Assembly: GCF_000235505.1 (NCBI RefSeq)
Contig: NZ_JH379030.1
Coordinates: forward strand, 140,609-204,608
DNA: 64,000 bases
From: Hungatella hathewayi WAL-18680
Lineage (GTDB): Bacteria > Bacillota > Clostridia > Lachnospirales > Lachnospiraceae
Direction of reading: 5' to 3'
The translations under genes were made by a program, and so were the position numbers. Shown one piece after another: positions 1-8,177 of this stretch. The notes beneath the pieces were generated by a model, which saw only the letters and a list, made by a program, of their open reading frames with translations, was not told the DNA's origin and did no database searches. Every line of letters starts with the position of its first letter. The first letter of the stretch is position 1.

Positions 1-214
1 CACGGACAATATCTTCATCCGTAAATATTTTCTCATAGTTCATCAGGCCAAACTTGCTGATCCCATTAAACAAGTCATAGTTTGTAAAGCTGTAATACAA
101 CGATGACGCAAATGGATACACTTTAAAGCAGATGAATCCAATGAGCCACGGAAGAACAAAAAAGAAGCCGATATTATCTGCCAATATCCTGCTAAAGCTC
201 TTTTTCTGCTGCAT
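1..214 (-). CDS. Sugar ABC transporter permease, MalF/UgpA type (partial, N-terminus)
   Basis: The first 71 codons are visible; the rest lies beyond the left edge. The protein starts MQQKKSFSRILADN, followed by a hydrophobic first membrane segment (FFFVLPWLIGFICF) and then the periplasmic-side stretch FASSLYYSFTNYDLF, typical of the N-terminus of MalF-family permeases of carbohydrate importers. A GGAGGT ribosome site precedes the ATG at a normal distance. It lies downstream of the binding-protein gene at 657-2039 on the same strand, with a small unknown gene between, so it is inferred to be the membrane partner of that binding protein. The substrate cannot be told from this fragment. Confidence 0.85.
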   Translation of the reverse strand, partial: MQQKKSFSRILADNIGFFFVLPWLIGFICFKVYPFASSLYYSFTNYDLFNGISKFGLMNYEKIFTDEDIVR

Positions 215-235
215 ATGGTTACCTCCCTGTGAATA

Positions 236-574
236 TTATACTCTCTTTAATTCCCTGTCATATTCCTCATACTTCTCCCAGAGCAGAACGCCTAAGCGGC
301 CCGCCTTTTCCAATGTATAAGAAACCTGTTCCCGTTCCGATTCAGTCAAAAAGGAAAAATCCCCTGTTTCCTGTCTCTTCTTAATAATCCTGGAAATTTC
401 CCCGCGAAACAGAAGCTGTAACGCCCGGTAATGCTCGAAAATTTCTTCCGACATCTCATCTATCACATCAATCAGCAGGACCAATTCGTCCACGCTGAGT
501 GTTTTCAAGCTCTCAAAATATGTAACAATGCTGCTGTAATTCTCCTTCTTCTTAACTGCCTCTCTCACATCCAT
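236..574 (-). CDS. Small protein of unknown function in a sugar ABC operon
   Basis: A 112-residue, strongly charged protein (many Glu, Lys and Arg) with no signal peptide or membrane segment, predicted to be mostly alpha-helical and cytoplasmic. I do not recognise the family. A clear ribosome site (AGAAGGA, seven bases before the ATG) supports translation. It is placed between a sugar-binding lipoprotein gene and a sugar permease gene on the same strand, with only 21 bases to the permease start, so co-expression with the importer is likely. A regulatory or assembly role is possible, but nothing in the sequence shows it. Confidence 0.7.
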   Translation of the reverse strand: MDVREAVKKKENYSSIVTYFESLKTLSVDELVLLIDVIDEMSEEIFEHYRALQLLFRGEISRIIKKRQETGDFSFLTESEREQVSYTLEKAGRLGVLLWEKYEEYDRELKRV

Positions 575-598
575 AGGAAAATCCTTCTCTTTATATGG

Positions 599-625
599 GC
601 CGCCAGAAAGGAAGCCTCTGGCGGC
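599..625 (-). other. Hairpin between binding-protein gene and downstream genes
   Basis: A GC-rich inverted repeat (GCCGCCAGA, loop, TCTGGCGGC) sits 31 bases after the stop of the binding-protein gene. It has no U-run on the minus strand, so it looks like a stabilising or partial-stop hairpin that lets the binding protein be made in excess over the permeases, as is common in ABC operons. That role is inference. Confidence 0.5.
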
Positions 626-656
626 CGCATATCAATTCACGTTCTATCGTTTTTAT

Positions 657-2039
657 TTAGTTGCCCAGGCACTCGTTTACGCCGTCCATCAGGGCTTTCG
701 CTGCCGCTGCTCCGTCATAATCATCGCTGCTCAGCTTGCCAAATACTTTGTAGTAAACGCCATCCGGGTTTGCCTTCAAGTCGTTGTGCTCAAACTTGGT
801 ATCTAACGGGAACTTGGAGTATGCCAGCACTTTTGCATTTGCCTCTTTTACAAGGCCATCGCCAAGGTTCTTATCGTTCAGAATCTTAACTGCCGCTGCG
901 GAACACGGGATACCTCTCTCGGTAGAGCAGATTTCAACGCCCTCTGGGTCATTTAATAAGAAGTCAATCAGCATAGCCGCTTCCTTCGGGTGTGCGGAGG
1001 TTGCCGCAACTGCAAGACCCATGGAAATCTTGTTGAATCCACCATTGTAATCGCCAAATTTGATAAATTCACCGATTACGAATTCCTGGTTCGGTTTGTT
1101 GGTACTCTCAACAACTGCCTTCTGGAACTTGGAAGCGGAGGAATCCCACTCGAAGATACCTGCGTACTTGCCGTCAATCCATTTTGCATTCTTGTCAAGT
1201 GAATCAGCCATATCGCCGTTGATGGTTGCCAGTGTAGGAATGACATGCTCATCCTCCAGCTTGCTGATGTAATCCATACCGGCGGCAATCTCTTCCTCCG
1301 TGTACTGCATCTGGCCATCTACAACCCATGGTTTGCCATATACGGACTCCAGATAATATACCAGGAAGATCGCTCTGTCGTACTCGCCAAGGGCCAGCGG
1401 ATAGTAATCTTCATTGTAAGCCTTGAACGCCGCGCCTGCCGCCAGCAGAGAAGCCTCATCGGTAGGAAGCGCTACACCAACCTCATCAAAGGTGGTCTTG
1501 TTCCAGTAGAACAGTCTGCCTGTCAGTGCAACCGGAACCGCCATCAGCTTGCCGTCTGCCTTACACTGGTCCAGACTCTCCTGTGGGAACTGTGTCAAAT
1601 CAAGAACATCCGCGTAATCCTCCAGGTTGGCAAAGTTTGTACCGTTGCCGCTGTAAGACTCAATCCAGTTCCAGTTAATCTGCATCACGTCCGCCGCGTT
1701 GCCGCCTAAGATGTTTAAGGACTGTTTCTCCTCCCATCCGGTCCATGCGCCGTACTCCGGTGTCACGGTAATATTCGGATATTTCGCCATGAAAGCCTCG
1801 ATAGCTTTCTCAGTCGCCTCATGTCTTGTGTCGCCGCCCCACCAGGAAAATTTTAACTCAACCGGCTCTGTGGAAGCCGCTGCCGTGGTGGTGTCTCCGC
1901 CTGCTGCCGCTGTGGTGTCTGCCGCCGGCGCTGCCGTGGTGCTGTCTGTCGATGTGTTGCTGCTTCCGCATGCTGCCAGTGACAATGTCATTACAGATGC
2001 AAGGGTTAAGGATAACGCTTTTTTAATACTCTTTCTCAT
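657..2039 (-). CDS. Sugar ABC transporter substrate-binding lipoprotein (SBP family 1)
   Basis: A 460-residue extracellular solute-binding protein. It begins with a lipoprotein signal (MRKSIKKAL, hydrophobic core, LSLAAC lipobox), then a Thr/Ala/Ser-rich linker of about 40 residues, then a family-1 fold (ELKFSWWGGDTRHEAT at the mature N-terminus). The start was set at 2039 because AAGGGAG precedes that ATG; an upstream in-frame ATG has no ribosome site. The protein would be anchored outside the membrane and hand a sugar or oligosaccharide to the permease encoded downstream. The divergent GH105 gene hints at unsaturated uronide-containing sugars, but this is inference from context. Confidence 0.9.
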   Translation of the reverse strand: MRKSIKKALSLTLASVMTLSLAACGSSNTSTDSTTAAPAADTTAAAGGDTTTAAASTEPVELKFSWWGGDTRHEATEKAIEAFMAKYPNITVTPEYGAWTGWEEKQSLNILGGNAADVMQINWNWIESYSGNGTNFANLEDYADVLDLTQFPQESLDQCKADGKLMAVPVALTGRLFYWNKTTFDEVGVALPTDEASLLAAGAAFKAYNEDYYPLALGEYDRAIFLVYYLESVYGKPWVVDGQMQYTEEEIAAGMDYISKLEDEHVIPTLATINGDMADSLDKNAKWIDGKYAGIFEWDSSASKFQKAVVESTNKPNQEFVIGEFIKFGDYNGGFNKISMGLAVAATSAHPKEAAMLIDFLLNDPEGVEICSTERGIPCSAAAVKILNDKNLGDGLVKEANAKVLAYSKFPLDTKFEHNDLKANPDGVYYKVFGKLSSDDYDGAAAAKALMDGVNECLGN

Positions 2040-2363
2040 AGATACTTCTCCCTTTCTTGTTTTTTGCTTCCTTTGTGTATGCTTCCGAATCTGCTTTGCA
2101 AAGGTTTGCAAGCATTTTGTAAAAATTATGCATATCTACTATGTGTAAATGCTTACAATTTTAAGCCTTTAAGTAAACATGCATCGCTCTTACTGATGTT
2201 TTAACTATAACATTGTTAAAGTCAGATGTCAATTATCTAATGTGTATAGTTTAACAATCTTTTTTTGTATATATTGACTAATTCTTTTTGCTCGTTTTTT
2301 ATGTTACTATAAGCTATATGCAAACGTTTGAAATTAGACTATTTGATTAGAAGGGGTATTGTT
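2040..2363. promoter_or_regulatory. Divergent promoter region between sugar-binding protein and GH105 genes
   Basis: This AT-rich 324-base gap holds the control sites for both divergent genes and no gene. Besides the cre-like site described separately, there are two imperfect palindromes nearer the binding-protein gene: arms TTTGCA/TGCAAA around 2095-2112 and TGTAA-N4-TTACA at 2144-2157. Both look like LacI- or AraC-type operator material. No -35/-10 pair with good spacing could be picked with confidence. Confidence 0.5.
2318..2332 (+). promoter_or_regulatory. cre-like (LacI/CcpA-type) operator before GH105 gene
   Basis: The core CAAACGTTTG is a perfect 10-base palindrome with a central CG. 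The 15-base site ATGCAAACGTTTGAA matches the Firmicutes cre consensus WTGNAANCGNWNNCW at every specified position but one. It lies 31 bases before the GH105 start codon, downstream of the likely promoter, where a roadblock repressor would act. It could equally be the site of a local LacI-family regulator encoded outside the window. Confidence 0.6.
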
Positions 2364-3494
2364 ATGGAAATCTTAGATCGCTATATCGACCAATTGCTTG
2401 AAAAAAGCAGCCCTCAGGCTCCCATCTGGAATATAGAAAAGATAAAGGAAGGCAGCAAACCCTCCTGGAACTACATGGACGGCTGTATGATCAAGGCAAT
2501 CATCGAGCTTTATCATATGAAGAAGGACTCCAAGTATCTGGAATTTGCCGACAACTTCATCGACTATTTTGTCCGGGAGGACGGCTCCATCCGTTCCTAC
2601 AATCCGGAGGACTACAATCTGGACAATGTAAACGCAGGCAAGACGCTGTTTGATTTATACGAACTGACCGGCAAGGAAAAATACCGGAAGGCCATCGACA
2701 CCGTATACGGCCAGCTGAAAAACCAGCCCCGCACCTCCACCGGCAACTTCTGGCACAAGAAGATTTATCCCAACCAGATATGGCTGGACGGACTTTACAT
2801 GGCGCAGCCCTTCTATATGCAGTATACTCTCACCTACGAGGACGGACTGCACTGTGAGGACTGCTGCAGCCAGTTTGCCCACGTGTATGAACTGATGCGG
2901 GATACCAGGAACGGACTTTACTACCACGCCTATGACGATTCCAGACAGGCGTTCTGGTGTGACAAGGTCACCGGTCTTTCCGACAATTTCTGGCTGCGGG
3001 CCCTGGGCTGGTACGCCATGGCGCTGATTGACACCATGGAGATCATGCCGGAGCGCCTGCACAGAGAAAAGGCAGAACTGCACCGCGTCTACCAGGAGCT
3101 GATAGACGCCATGCTGCCCTATCAGGACCAGGAAAGCGGCATGTGGTACCAGGTGGTAAACCGGGGCGGCATCGCTCCAAACTATCTGGAGACCTCCGGC
3201 TCCGCCATCTTTGCCTACGCCATCATGAAGAGCGTGCGGCTGGGCTTCCTGGATGAAACTTATTTCGCCTATGGGAAAAAAGCCTTCGACGGCATCTGTG
3301 AAAAATACCTGTCGGAAAAGAACGGAGAACTCCAGCTCGACGGCATCTGCCTGGTAGCCGGCCTCGGAAACCGGGAGATGCGGGAGGGAACCTTTGATTA
3401 TTATATGAGGGAGCCGATTGTCAAGAATGAAGCGAAGGGCGTGGCGCCGCTGATTCTGGCCTATATTGAAATTTTATTTCATGAGAAGAAATAG
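2364..3494 (+). CDS. Glycoside hydrolase family 88/105, unsaturated rhamnogalacturonyl hydrolase-like
   Basis: A 376-residue cytoplasmic protein with the alpha/alpha-barrel pattern of GH105 (YteR/YesR). Recognisable blocks are KTLFDLYELTG, IWLDGLYMAQPFYMQY (the Asp is in the position of the YteR catalytic acid), DNFWLRALGWYAMALID, and APNYLETSGSAIFAYAI. Enzymes of this family remove the delta-4,5-unsaturated uronic acid from oligosaccharides left by polysaccharide lyases. The start at 2364 follows AAGGGG; an earlier in-frame ATG lies inside the operator. There is no signal peptide, so substrate must be imported first, which fits the divergent sugar ABC importer. Confidence 0.88.
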   Translation: MEILDRYIDQLLEKSSPQAPIWNIEKIKEGSKPSWNYMDGCMIKAIIELYHMKKDSKYLEFADNFIDYFVREDGSIRSYNPEDYNLDNVNAGKTLFDLYELTGKEKYRKAIDTVYGQLKNQPRTSTGNFWHKKIYPNQIWLDGLYMAQPFYMQYTLTYEDGLHCEDCCSQFAHVYELMRDTRNGLYYHAYDDSRQAFWCDKVTGLSDNFWLRALGWYAMALIDTMEIMPERLHREKAELHRVYQELIDAMLPYQDQESGMWYQVVNRGGIAPNYLETSGSAIFAYAIMKSVRLGFLDETYFAYGKKAFDGICEKYLSEKNGELQLDGICLVAGLGNREMREGTFDYYMREPIVKNEAKGVAPLILAYIEILFHEKK

Positions 3495-3552
3495 CCAGGT
3501 TTGGCATCATCACACTGATACAGCTTTATAAATGGTCAGCGATACATCAATA

Positions 3553-3589
3553 CAGCCCCGATTCAGGTCTTTCTCCTGAACCGGGGCTG
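3553..3589. terminator. Bidirectional hairpin between convergent GH105 and xerD
   Basis: A 15-base stem (CAGCCCCGATTCAGG against CCTGAACCGGGGCTG, one mismatch) with a 7-base loop sits between the two convergent stop codons. The T content after it is modest on both strands, so it is called from stem strength and position. Confidence 0.7.
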
Positions 3590-3616
3590 CCATATTTTCA
3601 AAACCTATTATTCTCC

Positions 3617-4507
3617 CTATTTCCTTGGATGCGCCCCCGCATAGGCATTGCGCACCGGGTCCGCCTGCTGCAGATAGCTGGTGTACATCTGGGTGGTTGC
3701 CATGTCGGAATGGCCAAGCATGGCCTGCACCGCGTGAATATCGGCGCCTCCACTGATTAAATGCGCCGCAAATGAATGGCGGATGGTATGAGGGGTGATG
3801 TCGGTCTCTATCCCTGCCTTCTCGCCATAGTATTTGATAATCTTCCAGAACCCCTGCCGGCTCATGGGCTTTCCGTTGCAGTTGGTGAACAGCCACGGGG
3901 ACTCGGTCCCTTTAAGTAACGCTTCCCGGCCCTTCTCCATGTAGGCGACCAGGGCCTGCTTGGCCGTCTTGCCAAACGGAACCGTCCGCACCTTGTGCTC
4001 ATCCTGGCAGGTGATAAACCCGATTCCCAGATTCACATCGGACACCTTCAGGCTGATAAGCTCCGTCACCCGGATTCCGGTGGCGTATAGAAGCTCCAGC
4101 ATGGCCTTGTCCCGGATATCCTTGGGCGAATCGCCGTTCGGCTGCTCCAGCAGACATTCCACCTCCGCCACAGACAGAATACTGGGGGCCTTCTTCTCCA
4201 CCTTCGGGGCCTTCAAAAGCTCCGCCGGGTCTTTCTTAATCATCCCCATGGAAAACTCATAATGGAAAAATGCCTTCATGGACGCGAGAACTCTTGAGAT
4301 GGTGGTAGTGGCCTTCCCTGCCTTCTCCAAATATAAAATATAGGAGTTTAAGACAGTCTTTGTCACCTTACCGGCATCCACAATTCCCTTGTCTTCCAGA
4401 AAAGCTGCCATCTGGGTTAAATCCCGCTGATATGAAACCTGCGTGTTCACAGATGTATGCTTTACATCGGACAGGTATTGTATGAATTTTTTTATTTCCC
4501 CTACCAT
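3617..4507 (-). CDS. xerD: Site-specific tyrosine recombinase XerD
   Basis: The 296-residue length is normal for XerD. An N-terminal SAM-like core-binding domain (residues 1-90) is followed by the catalytic domain with the expected residues: Arg146 in GIRVTEL, Lys172, the His240-Thr-Ile-Arg243-His box, His266 in LGHSDMATTQ and nucleophile Tyr275. With XerC it resolves chromosome dimers at dif before division. In Bacillus and many Clostridia xerD lies close to spoIIM and nudF; here those are at 21.6-22.8 kb, about 17 kb away on the same strand. It could be a XerC-like paralog, but the housekeeping neighbours favour XerD. Confidence 0.88.
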   Translation of the reverse strand: MVGEIKKFIQYLSDVKHTSVNTQVSYQRDLTQMAAFLEDKGIVDAGKVTKTVLNSYILYLEKAGKATTTISRVLASMKAFFHYEFSMGMIKKDPAELLKAPKVEKKAPSILSVAEVECLLEQPNGDSPKDIRDKAMLELLYATGIRVTELISLKVSDVNLGIGFITCQDEHKVRTVPFGKTAKQALVAYMEKGREALLKGTESPWLFTNCNGKPMSRQGFWKIIKYYGEKAGIETDITPHTIRHSFAAHLISGGADIHAVQAMLGHSDMATTQMYTSYLQQADPVRNAYAGAHPRK

Positions 4508-4640
4508 ATCTCTTCCCCTATTTCGCCTAAAAAGTGGGGCGAAAACGCCTCTCGCTTATCATTATATCTGTATATTTCGATAAAATCAAACACATTTTTC
4601 CCACCTGGTGGTGGATTCGAGCTTACTTTACATAAAAAAT

Positions 4641-4683
4641 ACAACATGTTGGAAGGCCATTTTCGACCTTCCCAACATGTTGT
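4641..4683 (-). terminator. Rho-independent terminator of the dpp-MATE operon
   Basis: A long stem (ACAACATGTTGG-AAGG against CCTTCCCAACATGTTGT, one bulged base) is followed on the minus strand by ATTTTTTATG. It starts 26 bases past the MATE stop codon and ends the long minus-strand operon. The A/T-rich flanks would let it work from both sides. Confidence 0.88.
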
Positions 4684-4708
4684 AAAATAAAATGTAAAAT
4701 TTTTTTAA

Positions 4709-6094
4709 CTATTTTTTAATAAGTTTTCGTTTTTTCCACCGTCCGCTATAGAAGTAAGCAATACAGATGATTCCGGGGATGATGCGGGACACTGCCGTCC
4801 CCCAGAAATAACTGTATACTCCCCATCCAAGCAGCATCTCAAAAATAAGGCTGAACCCAATTTTACAGATAATTCCATCCATAATTCCAATTACAAAATT
4901 CAGCATTGCATTTCCAGCACCAATGACCGCGCACTGAAACGAACTGGTGACCGCCGAAGCAAAAAAATGAATAATCATAATATGCAGATAGATAACGCCC
5001 ATATTCAAAACTTCACCATCTATGGTGAAAATTCCGAAAATCGCCTTAGGAAAGAAAAATACTCCCAAAGAAATAATACCCGCGCTCACCACACTGGAAA
5101 TACAAGTGCAGTATACCACCTTTTTCGTTCTCTCATACTTTTCTGCCCCTATATTCTGGCTGACCATGGCACCGCCTGCCTGAGAAAGGCTGGACGTTGC
5201 AATTTCAAGGAACTTCTGCAGCTTATTACCTACACCATTTGTACTGGAAGCAATAATACCAAAAGAATTCACTCTGGCATTCACCCAGAACATGGATACG
5301 CGCACCAGCATGGAGCGTGCAACCTGTGGCAATCCAAGCATGAGAATAATTTTAACCGATTCCTTTCGCATTCGGAAATAACTAAACTTTAATTCAAAAT
5401 CAAAATGTTCCCGATGCCGGTACATATACACAAAGGCCGCTATAAATGACGCCAGCTGGGATACCACAGTTGCAATAGCAGTACCTGCCGCCTGCAGTGG
5501 AATGACTGCCACAAGCAAGATATCCAAGAATATGTTAGCCGCCGCCGCAATAATAATAAAAATCATAGGCCGTTTTGATTCGCCCATTCCACGCAGCACA
5601 CCACAGACAGCATTATATCCAAAAATAAAGGGAAGTCCAATACATGTGATAATAAGATAGCTTGCAGCCTGACCAAACGCTTCCTCCGGACAATTAAGCA
5701 TCCGGAGTATCGGACGCCAAAGTACAATGGCAATCACCATAAATCCGATGGAAACCAGCATCATCAATGTTAAAAAGGAACCTATGGCTTCCTTTTGCTC
5801 TTTCTCCCTTTTTGCCCCTGCCAGCTGTCCGATGTAAATCTGTCCCGCCGTAGCAAATGCAGTGGCCACCGGTGTCAGAAAATCTGAGATTTCACCTCCA
5901 ACAGACACCCCGGTCGTACCTATATTTCCCACAAATTGCCCAATTACCATCAAGTCAACCATGGAATAAATCTGCTGAATTAAGTTTGCCACCACAATTG
6001 GAAGTGCAAACAACAAAAGACTTTTCATAACAGGTCCCTGGGTTAAGTCGTTACCCACCTGCTTTGAGCCTGCGATACTTACATTTTTCCCCAT
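4709..6094 (-). CDS. MATE family efflux transporter
   Basis: About 461 residues with twelve hydrophobic segments in two repeats, as in the DinF/NorM-like MATE family. Recognisable parts are LTQGPVMKSLLLFALPIVVANLIQQIYSMVD near the N-terminus, written here as a start motif of LTQGPV followed by the first helix, and DFLTPVATAFATAGQIYIG. MATE proteins export cations, drugs or metabolites using a Na+ or H+ gradient. It is the last gene of the operon that starts with the Dpp-type importer; its start region overlaps the end of the epimerase gene. ATG at 6094 was chosen because GGGTGA precedes it; an ATG at 6112 is possible but has no ribosome site. Confidence 0.88.
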   Translation of the reverse strand: MGKNVSIAGSKQVGNDLTQGPVMKSLLLFALPIVVANLIQQIYSMVDLMVIGQFVGNIGTTGVSVGGEISDFLTPVATAFATAGQIYIGQLAGAKREKEQKEAIGSFLTLMMLVSIGFMVIAIVLWRPILRMLNCPEEAFGQAASYLIITCIGLPFIFGYNAVCGVLRGMGESKRPMIFIIIAAAANIFLDILLVAVIPLQAAGTAIATVVSQLASFIAAFVYMYRHREHFDFELKFSYFRMRKESVKIILMLGLPQVARSMLVRVSMFWVNARVNSFGIIASSTNGVGNKLQKFLEIATSSLSQAGGAMVSQNIGAEKYERTKKVVYCTCISSVVSAGIISLGVFFFPKAIFGIFTIDGEVLNMGVIYLHIMIIHFFASAVTSSFQCAVIGAGNAMLNFVIGIMDGIICKIGFSLIFEMLLGWGVYSYFWGTAVSRIIPGIICIAYFYSGRWKKRKLIKK

Positions 6095-6098
6095 TTTT

Positions 6099-7130
6099 TC
6101 ACCCACAATCATTGGTTAGAAATTCATATACCGTCTCTGACACCAGCCTTTCTCCCTCACGATAAATCGGCGATTGAAATTCTGGACAATTCACCGCATT
6201 AGGCACAAACTGTGTTTCCAGGCAAATTGCAAAATAACCACTATAACTCACTTCATCTTTGCCAATCTTTGGCTGAGCTTCATAGGGGACAAAAAGGACC
6301 ATTGCAGGCATATCCGTGTATACATTCATAATTCTTCCTGAGTCTTCCGATTGTACACTGGCCGCAGGCTTTCCATTATCGGAACGAAGAAGAAAGGTTT
6401 CGTCAACCGGCGTACACATTGCCCCGGTATTCATCTGATTTAAGCAATCAGAAATTCTCCTGCGTTCACGAAAATCAAAAGGCGAATCCTTAACGGAAAT
6501 GACACCACCTTCTGGCATTTTACTTTCCCCTTTCACTGCCATAAAATCCGCATTCAGCAGTAAAGTATCATCGCTCACTTCTCCGTACTCCGATAAACAG
6601 AAAAAAGCATGGTTTGTTGGACACAAAACAGTAATTCCGTCCGGTGACATTTCATAAACAATATGCAGACAGTGAAAGTCATCAAACACATAGGTAACCC
6701 GAACCTCCACCTCACACCCAAAACCACCCGCTCCCTTGTCTGTATAGGTAAAGGTGACACGGTTTCCTCCATTGTCAATCTCGGTATTAAACAGTTGAAA
6801 AGCATAATTCCCGCTTGCGCCGTGTAAAAAATGTCCTCCGGCATTGCATTCCAGTTGGATTTCCTTTCCATCAACAGAAAATCTTCCATTGGCGATTCGG
6901 TTCGCACATCTTCCAATGACACTTCCATTAAACCCGGACGAGAACGAGTCTAAATTTCTGGCACCACGCACCACGTCCCCAATCACCCCTTTCCGATCCA
7001 GCACACAAACGCGATAGATTGTCGCACCATAATTCAACAGTTCCACAAATTCTCCAAAGTTGTTCGTAACTGTAACACAGTCAACACATGTTCCATCGGA
7101 ACGAGTTCCAAAAATTCTTTTCTCTACCAT
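6099..7130 (-). CDS. Aldose 1-epimerase family protein (GalM-like)
   Basis: A 343-residue cytoplasmic protein with the beta-sandwich motifs of galactose mutarotase: GRCANRIANGRFSVDG, the His in HFLHGASGN, the catalytic-type His in CPTNHAFFCL (NHTYFNL in GalM), and ICLETQFVPNAVN carrying the catalytic Glu. It converts alpha and beta anomers of an aldose. It lies 8 bases after the MBL-fold gene and runs into the MATE gene, so it belongs to the peptide/oligosaccharide importer operon. A mutarotase there suggests that the imported ligand contains, or is processed to, a free sugar; that is inference. Confidence 0.88.
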   Translation of the reverse strand: MVEKRIFGTRSDGTCVDCVTVTNNFGEFVELLNYGATIYRVCVLDRKGVIGDVVRGARNLDSFSSGFNGSVIGRCANRIANGRFSVDGKEIQLECNAGGHFLHGASGNYAFQLFNTEIDNGGNRVTFTYTDKGAGGFGCEVEVRVTYVFDDFHCLHIVYEMSPDGITVLCPTNHAFFCLSEYGEVSDDTLLLNADFMAVKGESKMPEGGVISVKDSPFDFRERRRISDCLNQMNTGAMCTPVDETFLLRSDNGKPAASVQSEDSGRIMNVYTDMPAMVLFVPYEAQPKIGKDEVSYSGYFAICLETQFVPNAVNCPEFQSPIYREGERLVSETVYEFLTNDCG

Positions 7131-7138
7131 AATCTCAC

Positions 7139-8155
7139 TTAAAATTCCTTCGGATAATATACACCTTTCATGGAATAGCTGATTGTACTAAATCCCCGCA
7201 CATATTTGTGATACCCCACTCTTGGTTCCCCGCCGTTTCCGCTCGGGCTTACAACCTTAAAATCATAGCATTCCGGATCTTTTACAATCGCGTTCAATGC
7301 ATCTAAAATATCAAGCATCAGACAACTCTCTAGATTAACGATAAAATGCCCCGGAAAGATATAGTCAAATTCATCAAGCCGGTCACATAATTTGACCAGC
7401 TGGTCCCGATATGCCTCTATACAGAAATACTGGTTATAAAAAGAATTTGCTCTCGGCCCGCTGCCACAGGCCATCACATCCGAACATACATCATCTCCGG
7501 CAAACAAATTTCTCCCTTTTTTGTCAAGGTACATACAATGGCCTGCTGAGTGTCCCGGCATCCATACCGCCTCTACCTCATAGTCCTCGCCCAAGTTGAA
7601 GATATATCCGTTTGGTATCCCAATAAGCTCAAAATCTTTGTACGAAGGCAGATCCTTTTTATCAAACTGAAGCCAAATATTCGCTCCATTTTCGTCAAAC
7701 AGATAATCCCAGCTTGTCGGCTTCACAAAACTTTTAATATTATCCACTTCATATTCGTGACAATATACGGTATCAAAATGAACACATCCCAGTACATGGT
7801 CCGGTCCTCTATGCGTACAGGCCACTGTATATGGCATATCACCCAGGATTTTCTCAATCAGTCCTTTCAAATTGCCTAATCCAAAACCAGTATCAATGAC
7901 CAGCCCTCTCTCCGGGCCGACAATGATGTACATCCATACATCTCCCATCCCATCACAGTTTTGGTTGAACAGTCCATAAACATTTTTTCTTAGCTGATAG
8001 ACCTCGATATAGGGATTCACATCATATATTTTTAATGTCTTGTCTTTTTCACGCAGTTCCTTCATATAAGCCCAGCTCAAATGGTTTTGATAAGGCCCCC
8101 ATTTCAGCCGTTTTGCTTTTGACGAGCCATCAATTGGCATCATTCTCTGTATCAT
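7139..8155 (-). CDS. Metallo-beta-lactamase-fold hydrolase with an altered metal motif
   Basis: A 338-residue protein with the MBL-fold order: DTGFGLGN (residues 88-95), the metal loop, MPGHSAGHCMYLD, then AGDDVCSD, and FPGHF near the C-terminus. The usual HxHxDH loop reads His115-Arg-Gly-Pro-Asp119-His120, so the second His is replaced by Gly and the first metal site is incomplete. The start at 8155 follows AGAGGAG; an upstream in-frame ATG overlaps the ATPase gene and has no ribosome site. It sits 22 bases after the Dpp ATPase gene in the same operon. Substrate unknown; lactonase, phosphodiesterase or thioesterase chemistry are all known for this fold. Confidence 0.8.
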   Translation of the reverse strand: MIQRMMPIDGSSKAKRLKWGPYQNHLSWAYMKELREKDKTLKIYDVNPYIEVYQLRKNVYGLFNQNCDGMGDVWMYIIVGPERGLVIDTGFGLGNLKGLIEKILGDMPYTVACTHRGPDHVLGCVHFDTVYCHEYEVDNIKSFVKPTSWDYLFDENGANIWLQFDKKDLPSYKDFELIGIPNGYIFNLGEDYEVEAVWMPGHSAGHCMYLDKKGRNLFAGDDVCSDVMACGSGPRANSFYNQYFCIEAYRDQLVKLCDRLDEFDYIFPGHFIVNLESCLMLDILDALNAIVKDPECYDFKVVSPSGNGGEPRVGYHKYVRGFSTISYSMKGVYYPKEF

Positions 8156-8177
8156 TGCTTTCCACTCCTCTCGATAT

